Assembly: GCA_025353725.1 (NCBI GenBank)
Contig: JANXOF010000045.1
Location: 186,001 to 250,000, forward strand
Length of the DNA stretch: 64,000 nt
DNA from: Polyangiaceae bacterium
GTDB taxonomy: Bacteria > Myxococcota_A > Polyangia > Polyangiales > Polyangiaceae
Reading direction: 5' to 3'
Shown: piece by piece, positions 51,604-60,082 of the stretch
How positions within the stretch are numbered: position 1 is the first letter of the stretch
How the letters are laid out: the number at the start of each line of letters is the position of its first letter
Made by a program: the position numbers and the translations under genes
Notes under the pieces: model-generated
Told to the model about the DNA's origin: nothing
Databases searched by the model: none
What the model saw: the letters and a program-made list of their open reading frames with translations, nothing else

Positions 51604-52388
51604 TTAACGACTTGCGCGGGGTTTTCGTCGACCCACTTCGACCAACGCTCGATGTCGTCTGTCAGCTGCGACGCGCTAAATCCGACTCCCGACGCCAAAA
51701 TCTCCATGGATCTCGCGTCGATCAACGCGTTCCACGGTACGGCGCCGGCTTCGAAAAACTGACCTAAACTCCGCTGCTCCGGGTCGAGAAAGAGCGTGTA
51801 GTTTACTTGGTGACGTTTCTGCCAAACGTCGAGATCGGTCAGTGTAGAACCTGTTCCGCGGGCGCCCCCCTCCACAATCGCTTGAATGACGGTGACCTTT
51901 TTTGCCTTGAGCGAGGTCACGAGTGGCACGAGAAATTCAGCTTCGTTGTTGCATGTGGGACACCAGAGCGAGCCGGCGGAGAAGCTTATGAGTTTACTCA
52001 TGCGCAACTCGGGGTCGAAAAGCTCGGCGAGGGAGACGACCGTCTTGCCCTTTGCGGGGTCGCCATCACGGTAGCCGAGGAACTTGTAATTCCGCATGAC
52101 GCTTCCCGCGCGCGACCCCGCACGAGGCTGATACCCGAGGTTTTGCGTAGGGTACGGCTTTCCGTAAGGGTTGACCTCGCTCCCTTCGCCAGCGGCTGGC
52201 GTCTCAGGCGTGGTCGCCGCGGGTTGCCCGGGATCTACGCCTCGGTCCTGCGGTGTTCCCGCGCCCGTACTTCCTGACGAGTTGCATCCGGCGGTGGCAA
52301 GTCCCGCGAGGGAAACGAGAACGAGGCACGACACGCGAGTCACCCACGACAGGCGAGCAACAAGAGGAGAGACTCGTGTCATTGACAT
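51600..52388 (-). CDS. Thioredoxin-fold lipoprotein with WCPTC
   Basis: The start is ATG 52388, with ATG 52382 as a close alternative (AAGG nine bases before). A signal peptide ends in lipobox ATAGC and is followed by a Gly/Pro/Thr linker. The redoxin domain has FSAGSLWCPTCNNEAEFLVP as active site and GAVPWNALIDARSMEIL as cis-Pro region. It probably forms a redox relay with the TlpA protein encoded by the overlapping gene. It is divergent from the Cys-rich lipoprotein gene at 52483, a likely client (inference). Confidence 0.85.
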   Translation of the reverse strand: MSMTRVSPLVARLSWVTRVSCLVLVSLAGLATAGCNSSGSTGAGTPQDRGVDPGQPAATTPETPAAGEGSEVNPYGKPYPTQNLGYQPRAGSRAGSVMRNYKFLGYRDGDPAKGKTVVSLAELFDPELRMSKLISFSAGSLWCPTCNNEAEFLVPLVTSLKAKKVTVIQAIVEGGARGTGSTLTDLDVWQKRHQVNYTLFLDPEQRSLGQFFEAGAVPWNALIDARSMEILASGVGFSASQLTDDIERWSKWVDENPAQVVK

Positions 52389-52482
52389 AGACCTTACTGG
52401 GACACGAACGAGTCGTGACACCCGGCGTTCAAGTCTATGGTGAGGTCACTGAACGTCCAATAGAATTGAAGCTGCAAAATCG

Positions 52483-53547
52483 ATGACCTATCCCTTGGTT
52501 TCGGAGCTCGCTCGACACGGCCTCGCGGCACGCGCAGCGCTTGGTAGGTTCGCCGCGGTTGCAAGCACCGTAGCGGCCGTCCTCGTAAGCGTTGGCGCAT
52601 GTTCTTCTGCAACGGTCGCCGGCGCTGCTGCGTCCTGCGATCCGGCTCAGTGTGCGCCTAAAAACGAGTGCCTGGCGGACGGCGCGGGCGTGGTTGCCTG
52701 CCGCCTCTCGTGCGCAGCCCACACGGACTGCCCGTTCAACTACCAATGTGCGACGGGCGCGCCAAAAAGCTATTGCGTCAAACTTGCGGTTGATATCGCA
52801 CCGAAAGCTACGGGTCAGTGGGGTACACACTGCTTGGCGCCAGACGGGGAGGCCGGCAACAAAGCCTGCGACGGGTCGGCTTCGTTTTCTTGCTTCGGCG
52901 CGGGAACGACCGACGCGACCGCGTACTGCACGCGCTTTGATTGCAAAACCGACCTGGAATGCGCGGGAGGCTATTACTGCGGAACTGCGAATACTGCGCC
53001 CAACGTCACGACCGACAAACGCAGTTTCGGTACGACGAGGACGGTGTGCCTCAAACGGGCCTATTGCTCCCCATGTCACGCAGACCTCGACTGTCCGGTC
53101 ATCGATGGCACGCCGAGTCGGTGCGCGGACGACGATCTCGGGACAGGGAAGTACTGCACCACGCCGTGCAAAACGTCGAGCAACTGCCGTCTCGACGCCG
53201 CGTGCACGCTCGTCGCATACGACGGCACGAGGCTTTGTCGTCCGCGCGCCGGAGTCTGCAAGGGAGATGGGTCGCTTTGCTCCCCCTGCCACGCGGATTC
53301 GGATTGCCCGAAAGGGTTTTGCTTGGGCGGCGCCTACTCACCCGAAACGTTCTGTTCGATTAAAGCGACCGCCTCCTGCGAGGCCAACGTGAACAATACA
53401 GGTAAATGCCCGACCTTCACCGGTTACGCCGGAACGCAAATCGGGTGTCAGTCGACGAACGACAACCCATCAATTCCGCAAGATCAGTGCCTTGGCGTCG
53501 TGAACTTCGGTACGAGCGGAGACATTGCTTGCTACACCAAGCACTGA
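52483..53547 (+). CDS. Cys-rich secreted lipoprotein
   Basis: This 354-residue protein has a signal peptide ending in lipobox VGAC (residues 36-39). The mature part has about 30 cysteines in short repeated units of the form CxxDxDCPxxxxC (SCAAHTDCPFNYQC, PCHADLDCPVID, PCHADSDCPKGFC). This is the Dickkopf/EGF-like pattern common in myxobacterial surface proteins. It is divergent from the thioredoxin/OM-barrel unit, and correct folding would need such oxidoreductases. The ligand is unknown. Confidence 0.75.
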   Translation: MTYPLVSELARHGLAARAALGRFAAVASTVAAVLVSVGACSSATVAGAAASCDPAQCAPKNECLADGAGVVACRLSCAAHTDCPFNYQCATGAPKSYCVKLAVDIAPKATGQWGTHCLAPDGEAGNKACDGSASFSCFGAGTTDATAYCTRFDCKTDLECAGGYYCGTANTAPNVTTDKRSFGTTRTVCLKRAYCSPCHADLDCPVIDGTPSRCADDDLGTGKYCTTPCKTSSNCRLDAACTLVAYDGTRLCRPRAGVCKGDGSLCSPCHADSDCPKGFCLGGAYSPETFCSIKATASCEANVNNTGKCPTFTGYAGTQIGCQSTNDNPSIPQDQCLGVVNFGTSGDIACYTKH

Positions 53548-53573
53548 CGCGCTTGGATGCGCGCTCCGGCTCG

Positions 53574-54677
53574 CTATCGCGTCTTGCCGCTTGACCGTTC
53601 GCGCAGCCGCGCTGTCCAGACAGCACGTGCGTCGCCTCTCGCGAGCAACGCCCCGTGCGCCGCCGCGGTGATGGCGAGCGCGGCGAGCGGAACGTCCAGC
53701 GCACCGCACGACAGCAGCGCGAGTGCGAGCGTGCCCAGGACGGCGGGTGGGTGCGCGCGTTGCACGACCGCGACGAGTGCGAGGAGGATGGTGGCCGGCA
53801 CGAGAAACGCCGGGAGACCGGCGAGCCCGTAGGGCAGGGGAGTGCCAGGCGCGAGGGCGAGCGAGCCGCGCAGGATCGCCTCATAAGCCGACGGCGTATC
53901 CCCGTTCGCGCGCGACGCCAGATACGTCACTCCGAACGAGGCCGCGATCGAGGCATTGGCGAGCCACCGCCCGCGGACACGGGAGCGCGTACCGAGCCAC
54001 GCCGCGGCGAACAGAACGCCGAGTGTTTGGACGACGACAGCCGCAGTCGCTAGACCTCGACCCGCTTGGTAGAGACCCAAGCTCGCGCGCTCGCCGGCAA
54101 GGGCTGTCACCTCCCACGCGACGGGGCGGAGTACGCCCGCCATCGCGAAGATGCCGAGAACGGCCCCGACGGCACGGGTGTGCACGACCCGCACGAGCGC
54201 CATCGAAGCCACACTCGCTATCACGCTCGCGAGGAGCGCGAGGGCGAGGGTCGCGCCCGTATGCAACCGCTCCACGACCGATGGTGCCGCCAACGCGACG
54301 ACGAACCCCGTCGCGACGAGAACGACACCGCGCGTGCCCCGACGCCCCACGTTTCCCGCACGTGACAGCTCGAACGATGCGGTCGCGATAAACGCGACGA
54401 GGAGACCGCCAAAGGCGTAGCTAAAGGTGGCGGAGAGAAGGTCGGTCAGCTCCATCGCGCCTTGGGAGGCGACGCCGCGCATGCCGGGGGCGACAAGCAC
54501 TCCGAGCACCTTCGCCGCGGCTCCCACCAAGGCCGTGGCGATAAGCGTAGTTTCAATCCATTCGACACTGGAAAACTGCGCACCGCGGGCTTTGCCGTCC
54601 CCTCCGAGGGGAGCCTCAGGCCGAGCCGAGGCTTCGCCAGCGGTCACCGCGCTCTCGGTTGTGTTCGGGCTTCCCAT
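53574..54677 (-). CDS. Polytopic inner-membrane protein, unknown
   Basis: This 367-residue protein has about nine hydrophobic segments after a 40-residue polar N-terminus: TTLIATALVGAAAKVLGVLV, FSYAFGGLLVAFIATASFEL, GVVLVATGFVVALAAP, LALALLASVIASVASMAL, AVGAVLGIFAMAGVLRPV, VVVQTLGVLFAAAWLG, and three more near the C-terminus. No transporter motif is evident. It lies 68 bp after the TonB-like gene and is probably co-transcribed, so it may be a partner in envelope energy coupling. This is speculative. Confidence 0.6.
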   Translation of the reverse strand: MGSPNTTESAVTAGEASARPEAPLGGDGKARGAQFSSVEWIETTLIATALVGAAAKVLGVLVAPGMRGVASQGAMELTDLLSATFSYAFGGLLVAFIATASFELSRAGNVGRRGTRGVVLVATGFVVALAAPSVVERLHTGATLALALLASVIASVASMALVRVVHTRAVGAVLGIFAMAGVLRPVAWEVTALAGERASLGLYQAGRGLATAAVVVQTLGVLFAAAWLGTRSRVRGRWLANASIAASFGVTYLASRANGDTPSAYEAILRGSLALAPGTPLPYGLAGLPAFLVPATILLALVAVVQRAHPPAVLGTLALALLSCGALDVPLAALAITAAAHGALLARGDARAVWTARLRERSSGKTR

Positions 54678-54745
54678 CGTTTGCCACGAAGGCAGCGCCG
54701 GACGCTACCACGGGTCGCGGCAGCTCGGCGCATCTCACGCGCGCG

Positions 54746-56482
54746 TCACCCCGCGCGACGGATCTGTCGCGCGTTCGGCGGGGCGGTTCCCTCGCGCATT
54801 TCGCGCAAGTTGACGGGAGGCGGCGCGCCACGCTCACTCGGGCCTTTGGGCGTGGGCGCTGGGGGTTGTGGGTCCTCCGTCGGAGTTTTGGCGGGCGTGT
54901 TCAACATAAAGGGCCGCGCGTGCATCGTCGAACACGCGAAAACCTCGTCGCGGTGAAACTCCCAATGCAGGTAGACGTTGCCGTCCGGCGACACAATCGC
55001 GGTCGGGGCTGGACCAAATGGCTGCGCGCGGTGTACGGCGTCAAGAGCTGCAATGTCGAAGGCGGTAATTCCGCTGGTCTTCACGATACCCAACTTGACG
55101 ATGCGCCCCTCCTTCGGATTCACCACAATTTCGAGCTTCGTGATGAGGCGAGGCGCGTTGAGCGGGTGCGCCTTCGGGAGGTTGTCGAGACTACCAAGAA
55201 AGCTGTCTGCAAAAAGCGGGTGAATGCGATTGTGAATGGTATTCAGGTAGGTCGCGAAGGGAACGGCCGCCGCATTGAGCGCCGTTTGGTTGCCCGGCTT
55301 CACGCTCGATACGTAATTCTCGATCGCGTTCTTCCAGCGCTCGAAGTTCGACGCCGTCCACGATCCGCGGTGCTCGCTCTTCCGTCGTTCGCCATCCGCC
55401 TCGCGCTCTTTGCGAAGTTGGTCCGACCCGACGACGGCCACAATTCCCTTGTTCGAGAGGTTCAAGTTCACCTGGCCGGGTCCGGGATTGCCACCCAAGC
55501 CGAGCCACTTTGTCGACGGCGACGCGTTCGAGTTCGCAGCTCGCGGCTGGTTGGTGGTGCCCGCGACAGGGTCCCGTTGCGCCTGCGCGCCCGGCCTAAC
55601 CGGCGTAAACCAACTCGCTCCCGCCGGCGACTCGACGAGGTCGAACGACGGCGCGGGCTGAGCGCCAGGTGCGAGCTGCGGCGTCTCATTCGCGGCTTGC
55701 GCGGACGTGCGCCCATCACCGCCCGCTTTTGGCGCGACTTCGGACGGAGGCGCAGGGACTGCTGTCGCGGTCAACGGGCGTTCGACGGGCTTGTTGTCCT
55801 TCGAGGGCTGAAACTCGCTACCCCTCTCGCCGGGCGCGCGATCCTTGTCGCCCTTGTGCTCGTCACTGTCGGCAATTTTGGTTCGCTCGCTGTCGCCCGT
55901 TTGATCCTTCGGGCCGGCGGTTTTGTTGGCGCCTGGGGTTGGGTTCTCGGCGTCGTCGTCGTGGGCCGTTTGCGTGGCCGCCTTCTCCTCGTCGACTTTG
56001 TTGGCCTCGTCCGCGATGAAGCGCGCGTTCGGGTTGTCTTCTTGCTTCGGCTTTGCGTGCTGTTTTACAGCGATCCGCTTGTCCGACTTGAGCTCTTGCT
56101 CGTCGAGCTTCTTCAGCGGGTCTTCGTCTTTGACGACCACCTTCAGGTCGGGCTTCGCAGCCTCAGGCTTCTTGGTGTCAGGCGGCTTGGCAGGATCGGG
56201 CTTCGCGGGATCCGGTTTCTTCTCCACAACGGGAGCCGGCTTCGGGGGCTCGGGGTCCTCCTCGGGACGGACGCCTTGGTCCACAACGGCAATCTCAAAC
56301 GACTGCTCGCTCGCCCTCACGCGTTCGCGCGCCTTGGTGCCCAGGGACGCGACATACTGCCGATCGTCGCTGTATCCGCGCAGCTGCTTCGAGACTTCCT
56401 CGGTACCTCCGCCCATCATGAAGTGCGCGCAGATGGCAGCGCACACCCATAAGGCTATCGGGATTTCGTGGCTTCTTGACAT
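54746..56482 (-). CDS. TonB-like protein with long Pro/Lys/Asp spacer
   Basis: This 578-residue protein has one N-terminal membrane helix (IPIALWVCAAICAHFMMGGG). A periplasmic spacer rich in Pro, Lys, Asp and Glu spans about 60-300 (KPDPAKPDPAKPPDTKKPEA), with a TonB_C-type domain at about 400-530 (TKLEIVVNPKEGRIVKLGIV, then TAFDIAALDAVHRAQPFGP). It differs from standard TonB (about 240 residues) in length and in a Pro-rich C-terminal tail of about 45 residues. No ExbB/ExbD is adjacent. It may couple the proton motive force to an outer-membrane receptor elsewhere or act as a TonB paralogue with another target. Confidence 0.78.
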   Translation of the reverse strand: MSRSHEIPIALWVCAAICAHFMMGGGTEEVSKQLRGYSDDRQYVASLGTKARERVRASEQSFEIAVVDQGVRPEEDPEPPKPAPVVEKKPDPAKPDPAKPPDTKKPEAAKPDLKVVVKDEDPLKKLDEQELKSDKRIAVKQHAKPKQEDNPNARFIADEANKVDEEKAATQTAHDDDAENPTPGANKTAGPKDQTGDSERTKIADSDEHKGDKDRAPGERGSEFQPSKDNKPVERPLTATAVPAPPSEVAPKAGGDGRTSAQAANETPQLAPGAQPAPSFDLVESPAGASWFTPVRPGAQAQRDPVAGTTNQPRAANSNASPSTKWLGLGGNPGPGQVNLNLSNKGIVAVVGSDQLRKEREADGERRKSEHRGSWTASNFERWKNAIENYVSSVKPGNQTALNAAAVPFATYLNTIHNRIHPLFADSFLGSLDNLPKAHPLNAPRLITKLEIVVNPKEGRIVKLGIVKTSGITAFDIAALDAVHRAQPFGPAPTAIVSPDGNVYLHWEFHRDEVFACSTMHARPFMLNTPAKTPTEDPQPPAPTPKGPSERGAPPPVNLREMREGTAPPNARQIRRAG

Positions 56483-56756
56483 TGCGTGGAATTCGTCGTG
56501 CGAACCGTTCGGGTCCCCAAGGGTAGCATCCGACTCCCTTCCCTTCCATCTGTGGGACGCGTTCGCGACTGTTGAACGTAAGAAAGGAGACCGCGGCTTT
56601 CGTGTGCTTCAGGTCGCGATCACCTCGTGTGTGGGTGTCGCACGCGCCACATCCTTTGGGTAGTCGTCGAATTCGAGCGAACCGGCAGAGCCTTGGATCC
56701 ACGGCGTGATACGGCCGAGCGCGTCATTTCCTTTGTACACCGGCTACCGCGCCCAC

Positions 56757-57940
56757 ATGCATGTTGCGATGAGACTCGCGCCTCCCTTCCTCGCGCCTTT
56801 TGCTCTGGCCTGTGCGGCGTTAAACTGCGGTGGTCCTACGTTCGTTGCGTCGTCGCGCGCTCGTGTGGAGAAAGTGTCGACTCCGGCTATCGACCTGGTT
56901 AGGGCGAGGGCGTACTTTTCTGACTTTGAAACCCAATGCTCCGCGGACGGCGGAAAGCTTTGGGGGCGGTCTCTCGCCGGTCCGTTTCTCTTCGTCGATT
57001 CTGCCACGCGCGACGTGGTCGCCAACCAGCGCGGAACTTCGACCTTCCCTACGGCCAGTCACGGAGTTTTCGTGGGTACGTTGACGCCCGCGGAAACGGT
57101 CGCGAACACCGCTCTCGGCTGCAACTTGAATGGAACGCGCTGCAGCACGCACTCGAAAGCACGAGCGACTCGCGGGAACAATTGATTGTCGACGCACTTA
57201 CGTTTCGAGCTTCGCGCGGAGCCGTATTTCCCAATGCGGCTCCGCGCGAGGCCGCCTTGGAGATTTTCGAAGGACTTGCGGAATACACGGGCGCAAGGCT
57301 TGCGAACTTTACCGACGTTGATGTCGTGCGCTCAGCCGTCGAACGGCGCTCGACGTCGACAGGTTTTGTCCGAATCTTTGCTTACGTGAGTGGTCCGCTC
57401 TACGGATTTCTGCTTGATGCCACGGGCGTTGACTGGCGTAAGCGTCTCACCAAAGAGACGGACCTTGCGTTGCTCCTAAGTGAGCTCACGCATCTCGGCC
57501 CTCACGGACAAGGCACACGAGATGCCGAGGAAGCCGAGCACCGTCACGGCGGAGAGGCGATCCGGCTCGCGGAGCGTGACATCGAGGCCAAGCGCCTTGC
57601 GAGGGTTTTCGAGTGGACTCAGTCACTGATCGTCGGACCGGTCTTAGTCGTCAATCTGAAGGAGGTCACCAGACGCAGCTTCGATCCGAGGCGCGTGTTC
57701 CCGTTGGATGAGCAACAAGTCGTGTATACGAGCCGCACGCTCAGTGCTTCTTGGGGAATGCTCACAGTCGACGATGGCGCAATTCTGGAGAACGAAGCGA
57801 CCGGTCGCGGCCATATTTCGTTGGTGGGTGCATCTGCGGACTACACGCGAGGTACGGGCTGGTCGCTCCACTTGGCAAAAGGCTGGGCGGTCGCAGCGTC
57901 CGCACGACCAGGTGACTTTACCGTTGCGCGCATTCGTTAG
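56757..57940 (+). pseudogene. Secreted metallopeptidase-like protein with internal out-of-frame deletion
   Basis: N-terminal sequence in one frame (signal peptide and lipobox ALNC, then CSADGGKLWGRSLAGPFLFV and ASHGVFVGTLTPAETVANTA) continues after 57112 in another frame (RLQLEWNALQHALESTSDSR, FEGLAEYTGARLAN, to DFTVARIR at 57940). Homologues I recall have about 50 more residues here, with an HExFHRIQ-like metallopeptidase motif. So a deletion of about 140 bp plus a shift removed the active site. The flanks keep good sequence, so the event is recent. The 3' end is duplicated at 59041-59139. Confidence 0.65.
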
Positions 57941-58037
57941 CGGCAGGGACTTCGAGGGGGCGCGCGCGACCCGCTCTCTGCTCCACTCCGCTGCAGAGCG
58001 GCAGCGTTCTACTCGGGAAGCGCCAGACCGCACATGT
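57848..58037. repeat. Diverged direct repeat, copy A
   Basis: 190 bp resemble 59041-59232 along their length, starting at CGAGGTAC and ending at CACATGT, including TGGCAAAAGGCTGG and CGGTCGCAGCGTCC. Copy A holds the 3' end of the peptidase-like gene and a remnant of the lipoprotein 3' end on the other strand. Confidence 0.7.
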
Positions 58038-58110
58038 GGGAGCGGATCGAGTGGCGGTCGGCCGCGCGGCCGAAGCCATCCGCGCTGCCGGAGGCGGGGG
58101 CGGGTGAGGC
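58009..58110 (-). pseudogene. Remnant of a second copy of the lipoprotein gene
   Basis: On the minus strand, SADGFGRAADRHSIRSHMCG then LALPE aligns with the end of the intact lipoprotein at 59207 (GADGLCKVHLLNYVAKDMCS then VALP). The spacing is identical between ADG and MC. Only about 35 codons can be followed. Confidence 0.5.
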
Positions 58111-58198
58111 GGCGCCCGTGCCGACGACGAACTCGCTCCTCGCCGCACGGGTGGTCACGCAAGATGTCCGAATGCGGTTCACGATCTCGCGCCGACGG

Positions 58199-58996
58199 CT
58201 ACCGTGATTTAAGCCGCTCGATCTCAAGGAGCGCCTCCGCAAGCCGCTTATCAAGGTCGTCGGCGCGCTCGGACTCTTGCTGCGCGCGCTCGGACTCTTG
58301 CTGCGCGCGTTCGGACTCTTGCTGCGCGCGTTCGGTGACCTCATTGACGGCGCGTTCGAGGCGAAGAACCAATTCCTCGGCTTCGGGCAGACTAGCTGTG
58401 CCGAAGTAGAATCGAACGCGGTCTCCCTCGACGGACAGGTCGAGCCGGAGGACCTTCGACTCATATCGGCCCGCCTGCGGTAGAATAGGGAGATACGAGC
58501 GCGCGCCCGGCTCGAGTCGCCAACCTGCGAGTCGCAAGTGTTGCCGATCAAACACAAAGTACTCGCCGATGCCTACGCGGGCGTAGCGCCTCACGTTCGT
58601 TTCGAAGTCCTTCTTTCGGCTGCCACTGACATGCACTTCAAGCACGAAGTCGAGGCCTTTACCCTCCTCGCTCACCACCCATTTTTCTCGTGGCTGGGTC
58701 TCAACGTCTCGCACCGCGAGGACGTCGGGGCAAAACATCGGTTCGTCGGGGTAGTAAGTAGCGAGCTCCTTCGAGACGTAGACCTTTTGGCCCACGCGCC
58801 GGAAGAACTCGTCGAGAGCGCTTACTGCGCGATCTTTCGCACGCGAATGGCGGTCCCCCTCCGGCGGGTGAAGGTACATCGGCACCTGGGCGGGCAGAGC
58901 GTCGACAACGGCACGTCGCTCAGAGGCGGTCAACGTGTCCCACTCCTCTTGCGAAGGGGCGCGAGGAAGTGTGGGCTCGAACGCTACAAGAGTCAC
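58199..58996 (-). CDS. Uma2-family (DUF820) putative restriction-type endonuclease
   Basis: I chose GTG 58996 (VTLVAFEPTLPRAPSQEEWD); the in-frame extension upstream is unlikely. The 265-residue protein has the Uma2 PD-(D/E)xK-like core: FCPDVLAVRDVE, LDFVLEVHVSGSRKKDFE, then RRYARVGIGEYFVFD. The C-terminal 45 residues form a coiled coil with a seven-residue unit ERAQQES repeated exactly three times. Uma2 proteins are usually multicopy in myxobacteria and of unknown role. It sits between two diverged direct repeats. Confidence 0.82.
   Translation of the reverse strand: MTLVAFEPTLPRAPSQEEWDTLTASERRAVVDALPAQVPMYLHPPEGDRHSRAKDRAVSALDEFFRRVGQKVYVSKELATYYPDEPMFCPDVLAVRDVETQPREKWVVSEEGKGLDFVLEVHVSGSRKKDFETNVRRYARVGIGEYFVFDRQHLRLAGWRLEPGARSYLPILPQAGRYESKVLRLDLSVEGDRVRFYFGTASLPEAEELVLRLERAVNEVTERAQQESERAQQESERAQQESERADDLDKRLAEALLEIERLKSR
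58264..58335 (-). repeat. 21-bp triplicate repeat inside the Uma2 gene
   Basis: The unit GCGCTCGGACTCTTGCTGCGC (shown in two parts: GCGCTCGGACTC and TTGCTGCGC) is present three times in tandem with one G/T change. It encodes the ERAQQES heptad of the coiled coil. The near-perfect copies suggest recent slippage. Confidence 0.8.
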
Positions 58997-59040
58997 GGTA
59001 GAAGAATAGCAGCCGTCGCTTATCTTCGCACCCTCCGCGC

Positions 59041-59232
59041 CGAGGTACAGACGGGTCGTTCTAACTGGCAAAAGGCTGGACGGTCGCAGCGTCCACACGA
59101 CAGGGTGATTTTGTCCTCGTGCGCACTCGTTGGCGATAGTGATTTTGACAAGGCGCGCGCCCGACCAGGTCTCGGCTCCAGTCCGGTGCAGAGCGACGAT
59201 CTTTTATCAAGGAAGCGCGACGCTGCACATGT
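59041..59232. repeat. Diverged direct repeat, copy B
   Basis: Second copy of the 57848-58037 segment. It contains, on +, the last codons of a peptidase-like paralogue (LAKGWTVAASTRQGDFVLVR, stop at 59137-59139), which has no upstream gene here. On - it contains the real end of the lipoprotein gene at 59207. Confidence 0.7.
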
Positions 59233-59887
59233 CTTTTGCGACGTAGTTGAGAAGGTGAACTTTGCAAAGTCCGTCGGCTCCTCCGACCGCGTCGCCGAGG
59301 CACAAGGCTTTTTCGAGAAAATTATCGAGTTCGCTACAGCAGTCGAGAAGTTGGCTGCAGTACGATACGGACGAAGCGCTTTCCACGACAGCGACGCTAA
59401 CGAGTTTCGTTTGCTCGGTAGCGCCCGTCGCTGACGCACGAAGCGTCACCGATAGCGGTCCAATCGCCGCGTCGGTCGTTGCCGAGAGAGTCAATTCCCC
59501 GCTCGTTGCGCCGGCAGGAAGGATGATCTGCGGCGCCGCAAGGCCCGCCGGAAGCTGACTCGCACTCAGCATGATGGGACCTGTCTGCCCATTGCCGCGT
59601 GAGACTAAAACGGGAATTCGGGCCGTCGCGCCTCGCGTCACGTTGACTACACCGCCAGCGACAGTAAGCGTGAAGCTCGTGTCTGGCGCCCCGGCATCGG
59701 CAGCAGGCGAGGTGGGCGTCGCCGCTGGGGTTACGGGAACTTTAGGCGCTTCGCTCTCTTTTTTGACGAGATTTTTGTCGTCGTTACCTGTCGCTGGACT
59801 CGAAGCACACGCGATCGTCGAGACCGCAGCGGCAGCGAGGAGCGTGACAAGAAGGCCCGCGCGAGTGTTCGATGTCAGGGATGCCAT
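59207..59887 (-). CDS. Secreted Ig-like lipoprotein, Cys-rich end
   Basis: The start is ATG 59887 (MASLTSNTRAGLL) with GAGGT seven bases before; a much longer upstream frame has no signal peptide and is rejected. The 226-residue protein has lipobox STIAC, a Pro/Ala/Asp linker, one Ig-like beta domain (VTRGATARIPVLVSRGNGQT to SATGATEQTKLVSVAV) and a C-terminal helical piece with six cysteines (SYCSQLLDCCSELDN, ALCLGD, GLCKVH, KDMCSV). It may bind a surface ligand. Its 3' end has a duplicated remnant at 58009. Confidence 0.65.
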   Translation of the reverse strand: MASLTSNTRAGLLVTLLAAAAVSTIACASSPATGNDDKNLVKKESEAPKVPVTPAATPTSPAADAGAPDTSFTLTVAGGVVNVTRGATARIPVLVSRGNGQTGPIMLSASQLPAGLAAPQIILPAGATSGELTLSATTDAAIGPLSVTLRASATGATEQTKLVSVAVVESASSVSYCSQLLDCCSELDNFLEKALCLGDAVGGADGLCKVHLLNYVAKDMCSVALP

Positions 59888-60082
59888 TTCAATTACCTCG
59901 TGCCACATCGAAGCAGAAGGCGTACCAACCACGCGCCCGTGCGAGAACCGCGCTTTCGCTTCAATTTTAGCCGTTTTTGCGGTTTGAACCGCGCGTGGTC
60001 CATGGTGCACGCTTTCACCACCGGTGTACTTCCGAGGGACCACGAGCCGCCCGTCGTCGTCGCGGTCGGCTTCCGTCGTCGC

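Noticed and set aside
54659-56452. Long +strand open frame of 597 codons
   Set aside because: It is antisense to the TonB-like gene, Arg/Leu-rich with no motif, and exists because of the high-GC codon bias of the real gene.
58264-58335. Short tandem repeat considered as a CRISPR array
   Set aside because: There are no spacers; the 21-bp units are contiguous and encode a heptad repeat in a protein.
59888-60043. Upstream extension of the Ig-like lipoprotein frame
   Set aside because: It would bury the signal peptide 52 residues inside the protein; ATG 59887 has a good RBS.
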